Below are positions 54,648-64,000 of a stretch of DNA of 64,000 nt, piece after piece. The position numbers and the translations under genes are program-made. The notes under the pieces were generated by a model. That model made no database searches. It was given only the letters and a program-made list of their open reading frames with translations, and had not been told where the DNA came from. Each line of letters begins with the position of its first letter. The stretch's first letter is position 1. The stretch covers positions 3,286,001 through 3,350,000 of the forward strand of contig WHVY01000003.1 in NCBI GenBank assembly GCA_022266195.1. Direction: 5' to 3'. This DNA comes from Tetranychus cinnabarinus. Its lineage: Eukaryota > Arthropoda > Arachnida > Trombidiformes > Tetranychidae.

Positions 54648-55038
54648 AATTGTAGTTAATGTGGAAATGGACGAGAATAAGAACCAAACTATAGTCAAAA
54701 CTGCAATCGAAACATGAAGAAAAATATAAAAAATATATACAAAATAGATTATTTGAGACATCTTTGACGGTTGTTTGTTTGCTGACAATTTCAGTTTACA
54801 AATAAATGTAACAATTTGATTATTGGGATCCGATCAACAGCAAGTCTTGCTTTTTAATTTTACATTATGAATCGATTGACGATTGCTTTGATTGAACTCT
54901 TTGATTATATTAATGATTGAGATAATAATTGATTCACTAAGTATTTCCAATCGCAAGTCATTATCTAAAGTGTCATTATCATTGAGGCTACTGTACTGTC
55001 CAAGATGATCACTGTGTGTTTACTTGTAAATTGTTAAT

Positions 55039-58000
55039 CTAAAGGTAACATTGCCCTTGATTGTTAGTGGAATCTACTGTACCAAATAAAACTGAATTTC
55101 TTGGACATTTTGATCTTATCTGACCAGCTAAAAGTGGATTAATAGCATACAGCCAGTCGTGAAGCTCCTTCTCATTGGAACTATAAAGAACGAAGGTTCT
55201 ATGTCTGGTTTCAATTGAAATGGATCGACATTGTTTTACATCATTCAAATCTTCAGGATATTCAATATTTGCTGTTGCCAAATTTATTATCGCTCTTTCA
55301 ATTGGATCACGTTCGTCAAAATGGATGAAAAGGTAAGGGCGACGAACAATTGCCCAACGTTTAACCGATTTAGCTGATTTCTCATCCGACAATAGAATTG
55401 ACCCTTTTCTAGAAATAACTGGACTTAATCGTATTTCTTCAATTTCAGGGACAAATAAAGGTTTCAAAGCGGGATCGAGCAGATTTAAAGCTGAATCTCT
55501 GTCCTTGTCTGGAGTAACACTATTTCTTTGTGACCAATCACCTGGGTTGATTGGTTTTTCAGGTGATAATAACTCAGGGCTAGAATGAGTTGAAGAGCAA
55601 AGGTCTGATTCATCGCCACTTGGAGTTCCAAGGGAAGCCTTTTTCACTGGATGTGGACTCGGTTTTGATGGTATATGCGATTGGATTAAATTGACACACT
55701 TTTGACACAATTCCTTTTCTCTTGAAGACATTTCCCAGGGTTTATAAACAGCCTCATCGGTAACAGGAGTCGTTGCTGGACTAGCACTTGCTGCTAGAGC
55801 TGCAAGGTTCATACGACTTCCACTGGCTGTTAACCCACAAGAAAGTATTTCAGGTTGACTTGAATTTTTCTCAAGCTTCTCACGAACTGTTAAGATATGT
55901 CTAACTTTCTCAGTTAGTTCAAGTCTCTTTATCTTCTCTAGTTCCCATTGGTGATCAAATATCAATGAATCTCCTCTGGGCTGCCAACCGTTCAAATTTT
56001 CTTCGCCTCGAACGTAAATCCCTGAAGTATCATTGACTCGTCTTTGACGTCTTTTCACTCCAGGAGACCCACAATCAACAGCTCGTTTGAGAGTTAACTC
56101 ATAAACAGCGGAAACATGATTACAATCAGCGTTCTTGTAAGCTCCACTGATCAAATGACGAAGAGCCTTGGTATTTGGAGCCAATCTAGGAAGAGTTCGA
56201 GCATCTCGGCCATAAATCATTAGACATAAATCTTTTGTTATGATTGCTAATTGATTGCAATTTTCCAACTATTTTACATCAGAAAAGAAATAAGAAACGA
56301 AAGTTAAAAATTTTGAAGTTACGAATGGTTAAAAGAAAGGAAAGATTGATAAATCATTTACCGCAAGGTAAGCAGATAAAGTTAAATAGATTCGTTCACC
56401 AGTCGGTGTAACTCGATTCATTAAATCTGAATTGTGAAGTGAAGTATCCCAAGCAGCTTCAAATCGACAAACTGATCGACCATCCATTTTTTCAAGAAAT
56501 TCAATTGAAAACAAACTAAGAGATAAAACTGATTCATCTTCTTCATCGTCAAAATTGTCTGGATAATCGACACTTGTTCGTATTCGCCCCAAAACCAATT
56601 CCCGAATATCTTTCCAAACAATGTCTGGATCATCTTCATGTATAACTGTGATCCTAAGACGACGTTGGATTCCTTGATGAAGGAGTAATGTACCTCGACA
56701 AGGTGTATCATCGTGATGATCAACAACCACAGGAATGTACTCACCAGTGGGTGTTAACTCACAGACTTCAAACCATACTAATAAATCGTATTTGGCATGA
56801 ATATGAGCTGAGCTCGGCGATGCATTCAATAGAGAGCATCTTTTTGATCGAATAGGTTGAGAGACTGGAATTAATTGTGGAAACATACGACGTGGAGGTT
56901 GACGAACTGAGTCACTGTTGGAGGAGAGTAAAAAGAAGGATTGAAAAAGGTTAATAATTAGATCCTACAAAAAATAACTGTTCTATTAATTTATATTTAC
57001 TGATTTTGTATTGCTGGAATGAAATCCCTGACATCCTTGGATTCTTTATGAAGTGGGTGATGTTGATAGTGACCAAAAACTTCAAAAACAAGCGGATAAG
57101 ATTGAAGATAATCAATAAACTCTTGAGTAACTTGAATTGTTATGTTTTGTATTCTGAAGAAACCCGGAGGTGGACCTTTTCCAGTATTTTTAATTGATTC
57201 AGTTAAAAAGGGTTCATCACGTCGATGAAGGAAATTAAATCGGCACAAAATATCTTCATATTCTTTACCAACATCAATTATTTGTAAAATTATAACACGA
57301 AAGGTAAAATCTTTGCCCAATTTGATATGATCACTAAATTTAGACCATGCTTTATTGTCACCATTTATTACTGAAATTTGCTTATTATTGTTCGAATCTG
57401 GACATTCATTATTATCACCGCCATCTTCATCGTCATTATTGTTATTGTTCGATTCACTCAACTCGGGATCATTAATAAATTTTAGTAAATTAGGTATATT
57501 AAAATCCTTTGAACCCGCAGGTTGGGTCCATTTTTGCTTAAGGCTAAGTAGTTTTGGATCATCAGGATCAAATTCAATTCTTGCTGATTGTTTAATGTTT
57601 AATGAAGCAGATCCAATGTCAGGTACATTTGTTGAATCATCATCATCTAATGAACACAAGAAAAAAAGAGTTAATGGTTGATATTCAATAAAACATAAAA
57701 CAAATCTAATAACGAAACATTAACTTTATAACTTGCGCTAGTCAAATCAATACATAAACTGTTGTTTACCTCACAAAAGCTAGAGTAATTATAAAAAGAT
57801 TAATTTACGATTTCATTACCATAAATGACTAAATTATTGATTAAATTGAAAGATGGAAGCTTAAGGTTGACAATAATGACAATAACTGCCATTGCGAGTA
57901 ACCTTAATTCAAAGTTAAGTGAAATATTGACTTAACAAAAAGACAGGCTGATCAGGGTTAGTCAATTAAAGTTTGAATTCAATTAAAGATAATTGATATT

Positions 58001-61000
58001 CTCTGGTCAAATTTGCATCAAAAAAGCACACAATAATAGTAACTAGGTCAGTTGAAGTTGACTGTAAAAATATATACAGTTTGATTAAAAAATCAATAGC
58101 AATTTGCTTACCAGTGACTGGTTGTATAGCAACTCTAAGGAAACCTTTAACATCACCTTTTTCAGTTACAATGGGAACTTTTTGGACTAAAGTTACTGAA
58201 AATAATAGATTGGAAATGTAAAGAAATGCTCTTCCAATTAATCGAAACCAGGGGAATCTATCGTAAAATGGATCACCTCCAGTTGAACTGGGTTCGAAGT
58301 TACATTCTGGTGATGTTGGTGACATTTCAGCTTCGTTTTTGTACATTTCTCTCATCAACTCCAAACGTTTTCTTTAGATGGTTAATTTTGTAAGAAGCAA
58401 AGAACAAGAAGAAACAACAAATTCAAAGATCAGGTAAAATCTGAACAATATATCTGAATATTAATATCAGTTATTAGAGAGACGAAGATAGATAAAGAAA
58501 CAAGTTCAATATAAAGAAAAAAATAAACAATAAAGAAAATATAATTGGGAGTAAAATGCTTAAAATTATGGTATAAAATGGCTAAATGCTAAATGAAATT
58601 GAATAGGAAAACACAAAAGTCTATTCCATTATTATTCACTTTCAATTTACTCCTAATGATTTTGGTTTCCTAGCCTAACTCATATTATTATCATTAAATT
58701 GTTGGATTTTATTTTCATTTAATAACCTGTTCTCGATCTGGATTTGATTCATCATCTCGTCATTAGAGAAGGTAAATGATTTCATCAATTGAACTGAGGT
58801 TGAATCAGAATCGGTTTGGTAGGCTACAAGCTCAATATCATCAAAATAATGATAGTAAATATGACGCATAAGCTCCAATCGTTGCCTGTGAAATGAGGAA
58901 AAAAATTGATAGAAAAAAAGATGGGAAAAGAGATGGAAATACAATTAGGTTAACTAAGTTTTCAAGCAACTAATAAGGTTTGAATGGTTTAAAATTGATT
59001 CACAATTAGGGTAACATATAAAACAATCCATGCAACAAAATACATCAATATATTTTTACATCCATGCTAAGCAAAAATGATTACAAGAAGTATCATTGGG
59101 CTTAAAGTTTGATCATATAATATAATCAAGATAATTGATGTATTTTATAATGAACATGCAATCAAAAATAATGAAACTGATGACTTTAGATTGTAAGAGC
59201 TTATGCAGACGGTATTATCACAGGTTAAGAGGTTTTAACGATAAATAGAAATTAAATTTTTTAACCATTTGATAATTAAACAGAGAGAAAAGCAAGTAAA
59301 TAGCGCAGGACTCGTCAATTTACCTTAATTTACTCAAAGACCAATAATGGGTTGCTCCATTTTTTGTGTCTAAAACTTCAACTGCCACAAATGTTCTTGG
59401 ACTAGCTTCTCTTGATTCCCCGTCGTAAATTTCATCATAATCAGAGGCTGAGGTTAAATCAGCTGGTAACGGTGAATATAATGTATCGGTGAGAAGCACG
59501 AATTGAAATTGCACTCGCTTTTTTAGCTCAACCGAAATGGCGTTAGCTTCTTTCAAGAAGATGGCATTTCCCCATAGATCATCTCGAAGACTTGTAAATT
59601 GATGATATTTCCATTTGTTGAAAGATACACTCACTATGCTGTATTGTTCATCGGTCCAATTGGACTCTTCACTGAAAACATCTTCGGTTGCTTCTTCATC
59701 TGGTAGTATTGAGGTTACCATAGAAGTTACCATTGAAATACAAGCGGATGATGAAGTCATTGACTGCTCATCAACCTGTCTTTGTAGACTTTCAATTTTA
59801 GCCTCATAGTCTTTTCGTTGTTGCTCGAAAAACATGTCAGCTTCTTCTTTCTCTTTCTTAAACTGTTCCTCAAGTGCAACCAACTTTTTCTCCATTCCCA
59901 GTTTAAGATCAATTCCTTGTTTCTCTAATAATTCCAGTTGAGCAAAACTCCAATCAACAAGCTTTAATCCATTCTTTTCCGGGTCAACTTCAATCTCTTT
60001 GGGTTTAGGTTCACGTTGTAATCGTGCTTGTTCAGGATGTTGAAAGCGAAAAACATGATATTTTCCTAAAATTACTCTGGATCCTGTTTTAAGTTCAATA
60101 GGCTTGTCAACCTTCATTCCATTAACATAACAAAGTGACTCCCGTATTGGCATCAATGTTACTTTTCCATGTCGATTCTCAAATATACAATGTTCAACGC
60201 CAATGTGACTTCCATGAAGTTTAATATCTTGCGGTATTTCAGCATCAGATCGACCCACACGAGTGAAACCATCTTTGATATAATAAATTAGACACTCGGA
60301 CATTAGAGGGTCTTCATTTAAGTTGACCAGATGAGGCGTACGTTGCGGTGAAAACAGTCCCACTGTATCACCATCCTCACGAGTTGCAACTCCCATCTCA
60401 TTTAAAACTGCCTCTCTTTGAAGTCTAATTTTTTCGGTTCGTTTTAATTTTTCTTCCCAGGTCTCATTCAATTCGGACATTAATTTTTCCGACTCTTGAA
60501 GCTGTTCAATTGCAGTCTCACCAACTTGTGACACCGAACCGGTTCGCCTTTTAACAGATTGTACATCGACTTGATTTGAATCTTCACTAACATCTAATCC
60601 TTCAGCTTTAAGCAACGCTTTCAATTTAGCTATTTCTTCCTTTAATTCACGTATCAATTTTGCATTGGCATCCTCATTAATAATTGCTTTGCATACAATT
60701 TGTTTAGCTCTATCAGCATAACGTAATGTACTTAATGTTTCATCATAATTGATATCTGCTGGACTAATGGCTGCAATCATTGCCGTCTTTGAATTACCTC
60801 CTGAAATAAATAAACAACAAAACAAGTTAAAATCCAAAATTTTGAACAAATATAGTTGTCTGACTAACCCAAATTTTCACGTAAAAGCCAAGTTAGAACA
60901 GAATCTCGATATGGAATATGTTCACCTTTCTTCTTTTTCTTAGTTGCCTGAAACAAAAATGAAAGATTTATTAAAAAATCAGTTTTCAATCCATCGTCTT

Positions 61001-61387
61001 ATGAGACTGTATAAACTTACTGACTGTTTAAGTTGACCATTTAGATGAACAGTTAATTGTAGGAAATATAAAAATATAAATAGATTAATCATTAAATCAT
61101 AAGACATCAAGTTTTCATTCAACTAACTCACCATTTCAACTAATGCTGAAATAACTTTGCCTAGTGTTGTTAATGATTTATTGATATTTGCGCCTTCTTT
61201 TAATCGCGTTCCTTGAGCTCCAGTTGAATCAGCGCGTTCACTTCCAGCTAGATCAACGAGCGATATTTTGGACACTTTCTCAGCTTCCAAACCTGTGATA
61301 GAATCAGTTCTTTGTTGAGTAAAAATAATAGTAAACACTGCATGAGATCGACTGCTCGTTTCATTCATATTGGTTGCTGCAACAGTC
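55039..61387 (-). CDS. unc-104: Kinesin-3 motor unc-104/KIF1A, 3' part (5' exons outside the window)
   Basis: A plus-end motor for synaptic vesicle precursors. Exons in transcript order: 61387-61132, 60947-60869, 60800-59324, 58371-58112, 57646-57001, 56914-56362 and 56268-55039, all in phase. Visible parts are the C-terminal half of the motor (NETSSRSHAVF switch I; SLVDLAGSERADSTGA switch II; SLTTLGKVISAL; YRDSVLTWLL) and the neck (RYADRAKQIVCKA). The FHA domain has GFTRVGRSDAE...LHGSHIGVEHC. A coiled coil, the KIF1-specific region (GGDPFYDRFPWFRLIGRAF; EVFGHYQHHPL; CKYDLLVWFE-like; LLHQGIQRR; VRGEENLNGW; DHQWELEK) and the C-terminal PH domain (KRWAIVRRPYLFIHF...LHDWLYAINPLLAG) follow. The PH domain binds PI(4,5)P2 on cargo. 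The exons before TVAATN are not in the remaining 2.6 kb, so the 5' end must lie beyond the window. Confidence 0.95.
58681..58885 (-). CDS. unc-104: Alternative terminal exon of unc-104
   Basis: This exon follows the same donor (59324) and has a good acceptor (TTTCACAG before 58885). It encodes QRLELMRHIYYHYFDDIEL and, after ~68 residues, a stop at 58681. The regular exon at 58371 begins KRLELMREMYKNEAEM, so the two starts are homologous and the exons look like a tandem duplicate used exclusively. The isoform would have motor, FHA and coiled coil but neither the GGDPFYDRF region nor the PH domain. Usage is inferred from sequence only. Confidence 0.65.
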
Positions 61388-62817
61388 CTGTAAAGAATCC
61401 AAGAAAAGAGGAAAATAAATTAAGTTATGTTGTTTTTTAATGGCTATTGTTGTTCAAATCTGAACATTATCAAATTAAATACTAAACACTTTGTATCTTT
61501 ACAAAAAGCAAATGAAAATGATTCCAATTCCCTGTAAATGATAGTTAACAAATTGTAAAATCTGTTATAGACTCCCCTGAGAGATTATGATTAATCATTA
61601 GACAAACAAAAATTGTTACAAAATGAAATACCAGGTAAGTTCATGTTTCTGCATGTAACTCTCAAAGGATGTGAACTGGTGTAATAAAAAAGTTACGACA
61701 TTTGAGACAAAATACGGTACATCATGTTAAAATGAGAATTTCATGTTGAAATAATCTCTTGGTAGCATAATCATTATATAAAAATAAATTATCTTGAGAT
61801 GATTTCAATAAAAGAAACAAAATCTGTCCATTAAATGTCGGTTTAACCTTTTATTGAGGTGTACTCAGAGATATTTATTTAAAACTTGTGTATTTATATA
61901 CAGAATTTTCATTTGATTTCTGAATTTAAGTCTAAGTTTCAACACAACATTCAACCCTTTTTACAGATCATGTAATCTATAAATTTCAAAACAATTGATT
62001 CATGATTTTTTAGACTATATTTTACAGTTAAGTTTCCTCTTTGAACATATCTTGGCAGTTAAGAGTTGACATTCAGGGTAAAGTTCCAGTCCCAATTAGA
62101 CGAATCTCTTAAAAGTTCTAGCATTGAATCATTTTCGTGTAAATGCTTTATTCATGAAGGAAAATAAGTTTAGCATTTAGCTTTTTCAAATAATTGTATT
62201 TTCTGGTTGACTATTAAAAGTTACATCAGACAAAATCAGTTTGATGAAAAAAACTTGAACCTTACTTGTGCAAAAAGCATTCGCATTTGAACTTCCAGAG
62301 TGATTTAATCAAAAAAAGTCGATCAAAGAAATATTTTGATAACGCAAATTAACTTAATTTACATGACCCTACAAATTCCCCAACACTTAACTCGAAAGTT
62401 CAAGTTTTTTCACTTTCTCCCTTTTGACTAAATATTATTAATAGTAGTAATTCATGAAGGAATTGAAAAATAAGAATTTTTCCCATTGAAAACTATGTTG
62501 GATAGACTTCGAAATTACTCATGCAAATGTATTCAAATTAATAACTCTAATTTAGTGCTTCAATCAACATGTATTAATATTATGACGAGAGCTTTATTTT
62601 TATGTACGATTGTATCTTCGAGGATTTGTCTATGCAAGCTTGGAGCAAAAGCTTTATTTTAAATTTCTTTGAATTGCATTTCAGAAGCTAACAAGGTTGC
62701 GATTCGATATTCGCATGAATCATAATTTTCTTATGTTGAATAGTACAGCATTTTATTCATTTAATAAAAAATGTTATCATATAAGTTAAAAGATTCATCT
62801 AAAATAAGGAAACAGAA

Positions 62818-63100
62818 GGTGATCATGAGGTAAAAGGGTGAGTATAAAAGAGTTCAATTCAATTTTATCATATTAATCATCGTCAATAACTGTCATCACA
62901 ATCAATATGATTAACTATTGATACTATAATTTGAGCGTTCAGGTGATACAAAATAATGTCAATTCGGTCAAAGAACAATTGAAACAATGAGATAAATCTG
63001 TCATAAAATCAAAGTCAAAGTTAAATCATAAAAGTGCAAGCAAGTTCACGATGACTTGATGTGAAAAGTCGATGAAAATTTAAATTAATTTTTCATGGGA
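62818..63100 (+). repeat. First copy of a duplicated upstream segment
   Basis: Matches 63175-63450 in order: GATCATGAGG, TTTTATCAT, CATCGTCAATAA, TTCAGGTGATACA, TGTCAATTCGGTCAAA, AAACAATGAGATAAATCTGTCA, AAGTTCACGAT. No coding copy remains between the two. Confidence 0.7.
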
Positions 63101-63174
63101 ATTATACTTTTCGAATTACGAATTTTTATGAAAAAAATGTTGAAATCTGAAAGATTCATCCGTTATAGTCAACA

Positions 63175-63450
63175 GAGGATCATGAAGCTAAAGGATAAGC
63201 AAATTCGATTTTATCATCGTCAATAATTTTCAAAATTAATAATATTATTAACCATTGATACTGATAATTAACTAATGATATTTATAGCGAGACTTTCAGG
63301 TGATACAGATGATGTCAACTCGGTCAAAAACAATCGAAACAATGAGATAAATCTGTCACCAACTAATCAAAATCAATGTCAAGTTATAAAAGTACAAGGA
63401 AGTTCACGATAACTTAAACTACAAAATTGATATAAAAGGGAGATGAAAAT
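63175..63450 (+). repeat. Second copy of the duplicated upstream segment, carrying the gene's TATA box
   Basis: Shares the block order of 62818-63100 with scattered substitutions and small indels. It ends in the promoter of the gene at 63525. Confidence 0.7.
63431..63440 (+). promoter_or_regulatory. TATA box of the secreted protein gene
   Basis: TATAAAAGGG, 85 bp before the ATG, a near-ideal TATA box at a distance that leaves room for a ~55 nt leader. Confidence 0.65.
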
Positions 63451-63524
63451 CTAGAGTAAATTATCATAAAATTGTTCCCAGTTGAGTTACAATTGAATTT
63501 AACGTGAAATCAATCTCCATCAAA

Positions 63525-64000
63525 ATGATGCATTTACTTGTTGTTGCTTCACTCCTAATCCTTCCATCTTTCATCGTCTCCGGTAAGCCATAAATTTCAA
63601 TTTCTACCATTGAACAACATTTTCACATTTCAATTTCATTTATTATTTATTTCAGGCGATGAAATCGCTAACAGTGGTGCTGTTACTGAAGCAATCCCAT
63701 TGCTTCTCTGGGCTGCTGCTGACCCTAAAGAGGACTGTCAAGCAGCTAAGATTGACGCAGCAAAGTTTTATCAGTTTACTGAGAAGTATCGAGACGAGTT
63801 TCTTAAGTACTACAACTCACTCAACATCATTGGCGCAACTAAATTTTTAAAGGATCATGCTGATGAATCAGGTACTAAAGGAGTCAATTGGGTTCTTGTT
63901 TTCGGTAAGATTCTTGAAAAGAAAGTAACTGGACAAAGTGAGGAAAAGGAACACGGTCTTCCATCTCTTGTTGCTTGGGCTGTTCGAAACACTGGACCTG
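63525..64000 (+). CDS. Unrecognised secreted protein, N-terminal part only
   Basis: Two exons seen: 63525-63582 and 63656 to the window edge; the gene continues beyond. The first exon encodes a classical signal peptide (MMHLLVVASLLILPSFIVSG), probably cut near the exon junction. The mature part starts DEIANSGAVTEAIPLLLW and looks helical and amphipathic (AAKFYQFTEKYRDEFLKYY), with one Cys so far. I do not recognise the family. The strong TATA box suggests high or tissue-restricted expression, as for salivary or gut secretions, but that is inferred. It lies opposite to, and probably inside an intron of, unc-104. Confidence 0.7.

Larger units (their letters stand above)
53701..55038. other. Intergenic region with repeat-family copies
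   Basis: Promoter side of the serpin, then degenerate repeat-family sequence at 53970-54360, then the ~200 bp repeat at 54433-54647. No gene. Confidence 0.5.
61388..63524. other. Probable large intron of unc-104, with repeat copies
   Basis: I searched the minus strand for the preceding motor exon (the segment ending in KAR before TVAATN) and found none. A degenerate dispersed-family copy is at about 62150-62340. The last 700 bp hold a duplicated promoter-like segment for the plus-strand gene that follows. Confidence 0.5.

Noticed and set aside
1..64000. CRISPR arrays, bacterial operons or ribosome binding sites
   Set aside because: The introns, poly(A) signals and gene set are eukaryotic. 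No short regularly spaced repeats were seen.

Overview
This is nuclear DNA from an animal. It is AT-rich, and its genes carry GT-AG introns, mostly 60-150 bp with a few of about 1 kb or more. The gene set (SAC1, an RNF34/RFFL-type ligase, CYFIP, EEF1AKMT4, a Draper/MEGF10-like receptor, a serpin, an M14 carboxypeptidase and the kinesin-3 unc-104/KIF1A) together with a compact layout of about one gene per 4-5 kb fits a small-genome arthropod. A mite-like chelicerate is my guess, but nothing here proves the clade. Layout: 444-3031 (+) is a complete SAC1 phosphoinositide phosphatase, followed by a broken LMBRD2 copy (3606-4515). 5191-8516 is a repeat block: a tandem array of ~670 bp units followed by an inverted ~703 bp copy. 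9790-12364 (-) is a FYVE-like/SAP/RING E3 ligase. 14113-14895 (+) is an unrecognised single-pass membrane protein, and 16287-17677 (+) a coiled-coil, acidic protein with one C2H2 finger. 18781-23191 (-) is CYFIP (WAVE complex), divergently paired with EEF1AKMT4 (23772-24637, +). 25006-26949 (+) is a SWIRM/AT-hook protein. 28542-29125 is a decayed CAP-family gene. 30388-32306 (+) is a secreted carboxypeptidase B-like enzyme and 34865-38892 (+) a short Draper-like receptor. 38893-41517 holds more copies of the repeat family. 41518-52124 (-) is an intact Ty3/Gypsy-type LTR retrotransposon. 52378-53700 (-) is a serpin, 55039-61387 (-) the 3' part of unc-104, and 63525 to the end (+) a secreted protein cut by the window edge. 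The most interesting object is the retrotransposon. Its two 980 bp LTRs look identical by eye, it is flanked by a 4 bp target duplication, and it carries one uninterrupted 2852-codon frame. After Gag, protease, RT, RNase H and integrase, where some related elements carry env, this frame continues into an ~854-residue module. The module has a RING-like plus TRAF-like zinc finger region and a C-terminal domain resembling the REXO4/ISG20 DEDDh exonuclease fold. All four acidic catalytic positions are replaced there and only the histidine is kept. I know of no described element with this cargo, but I cannot search. Other points of note are an alternative terminal exon in unc-104 predicting a motor-plus-FHA isoform without the PH tail, a possibly nested secreted gene with a duplicated promoter region, and a SWIRM protein resembling MYSM1 but lacking the JAMM/MPN domain.
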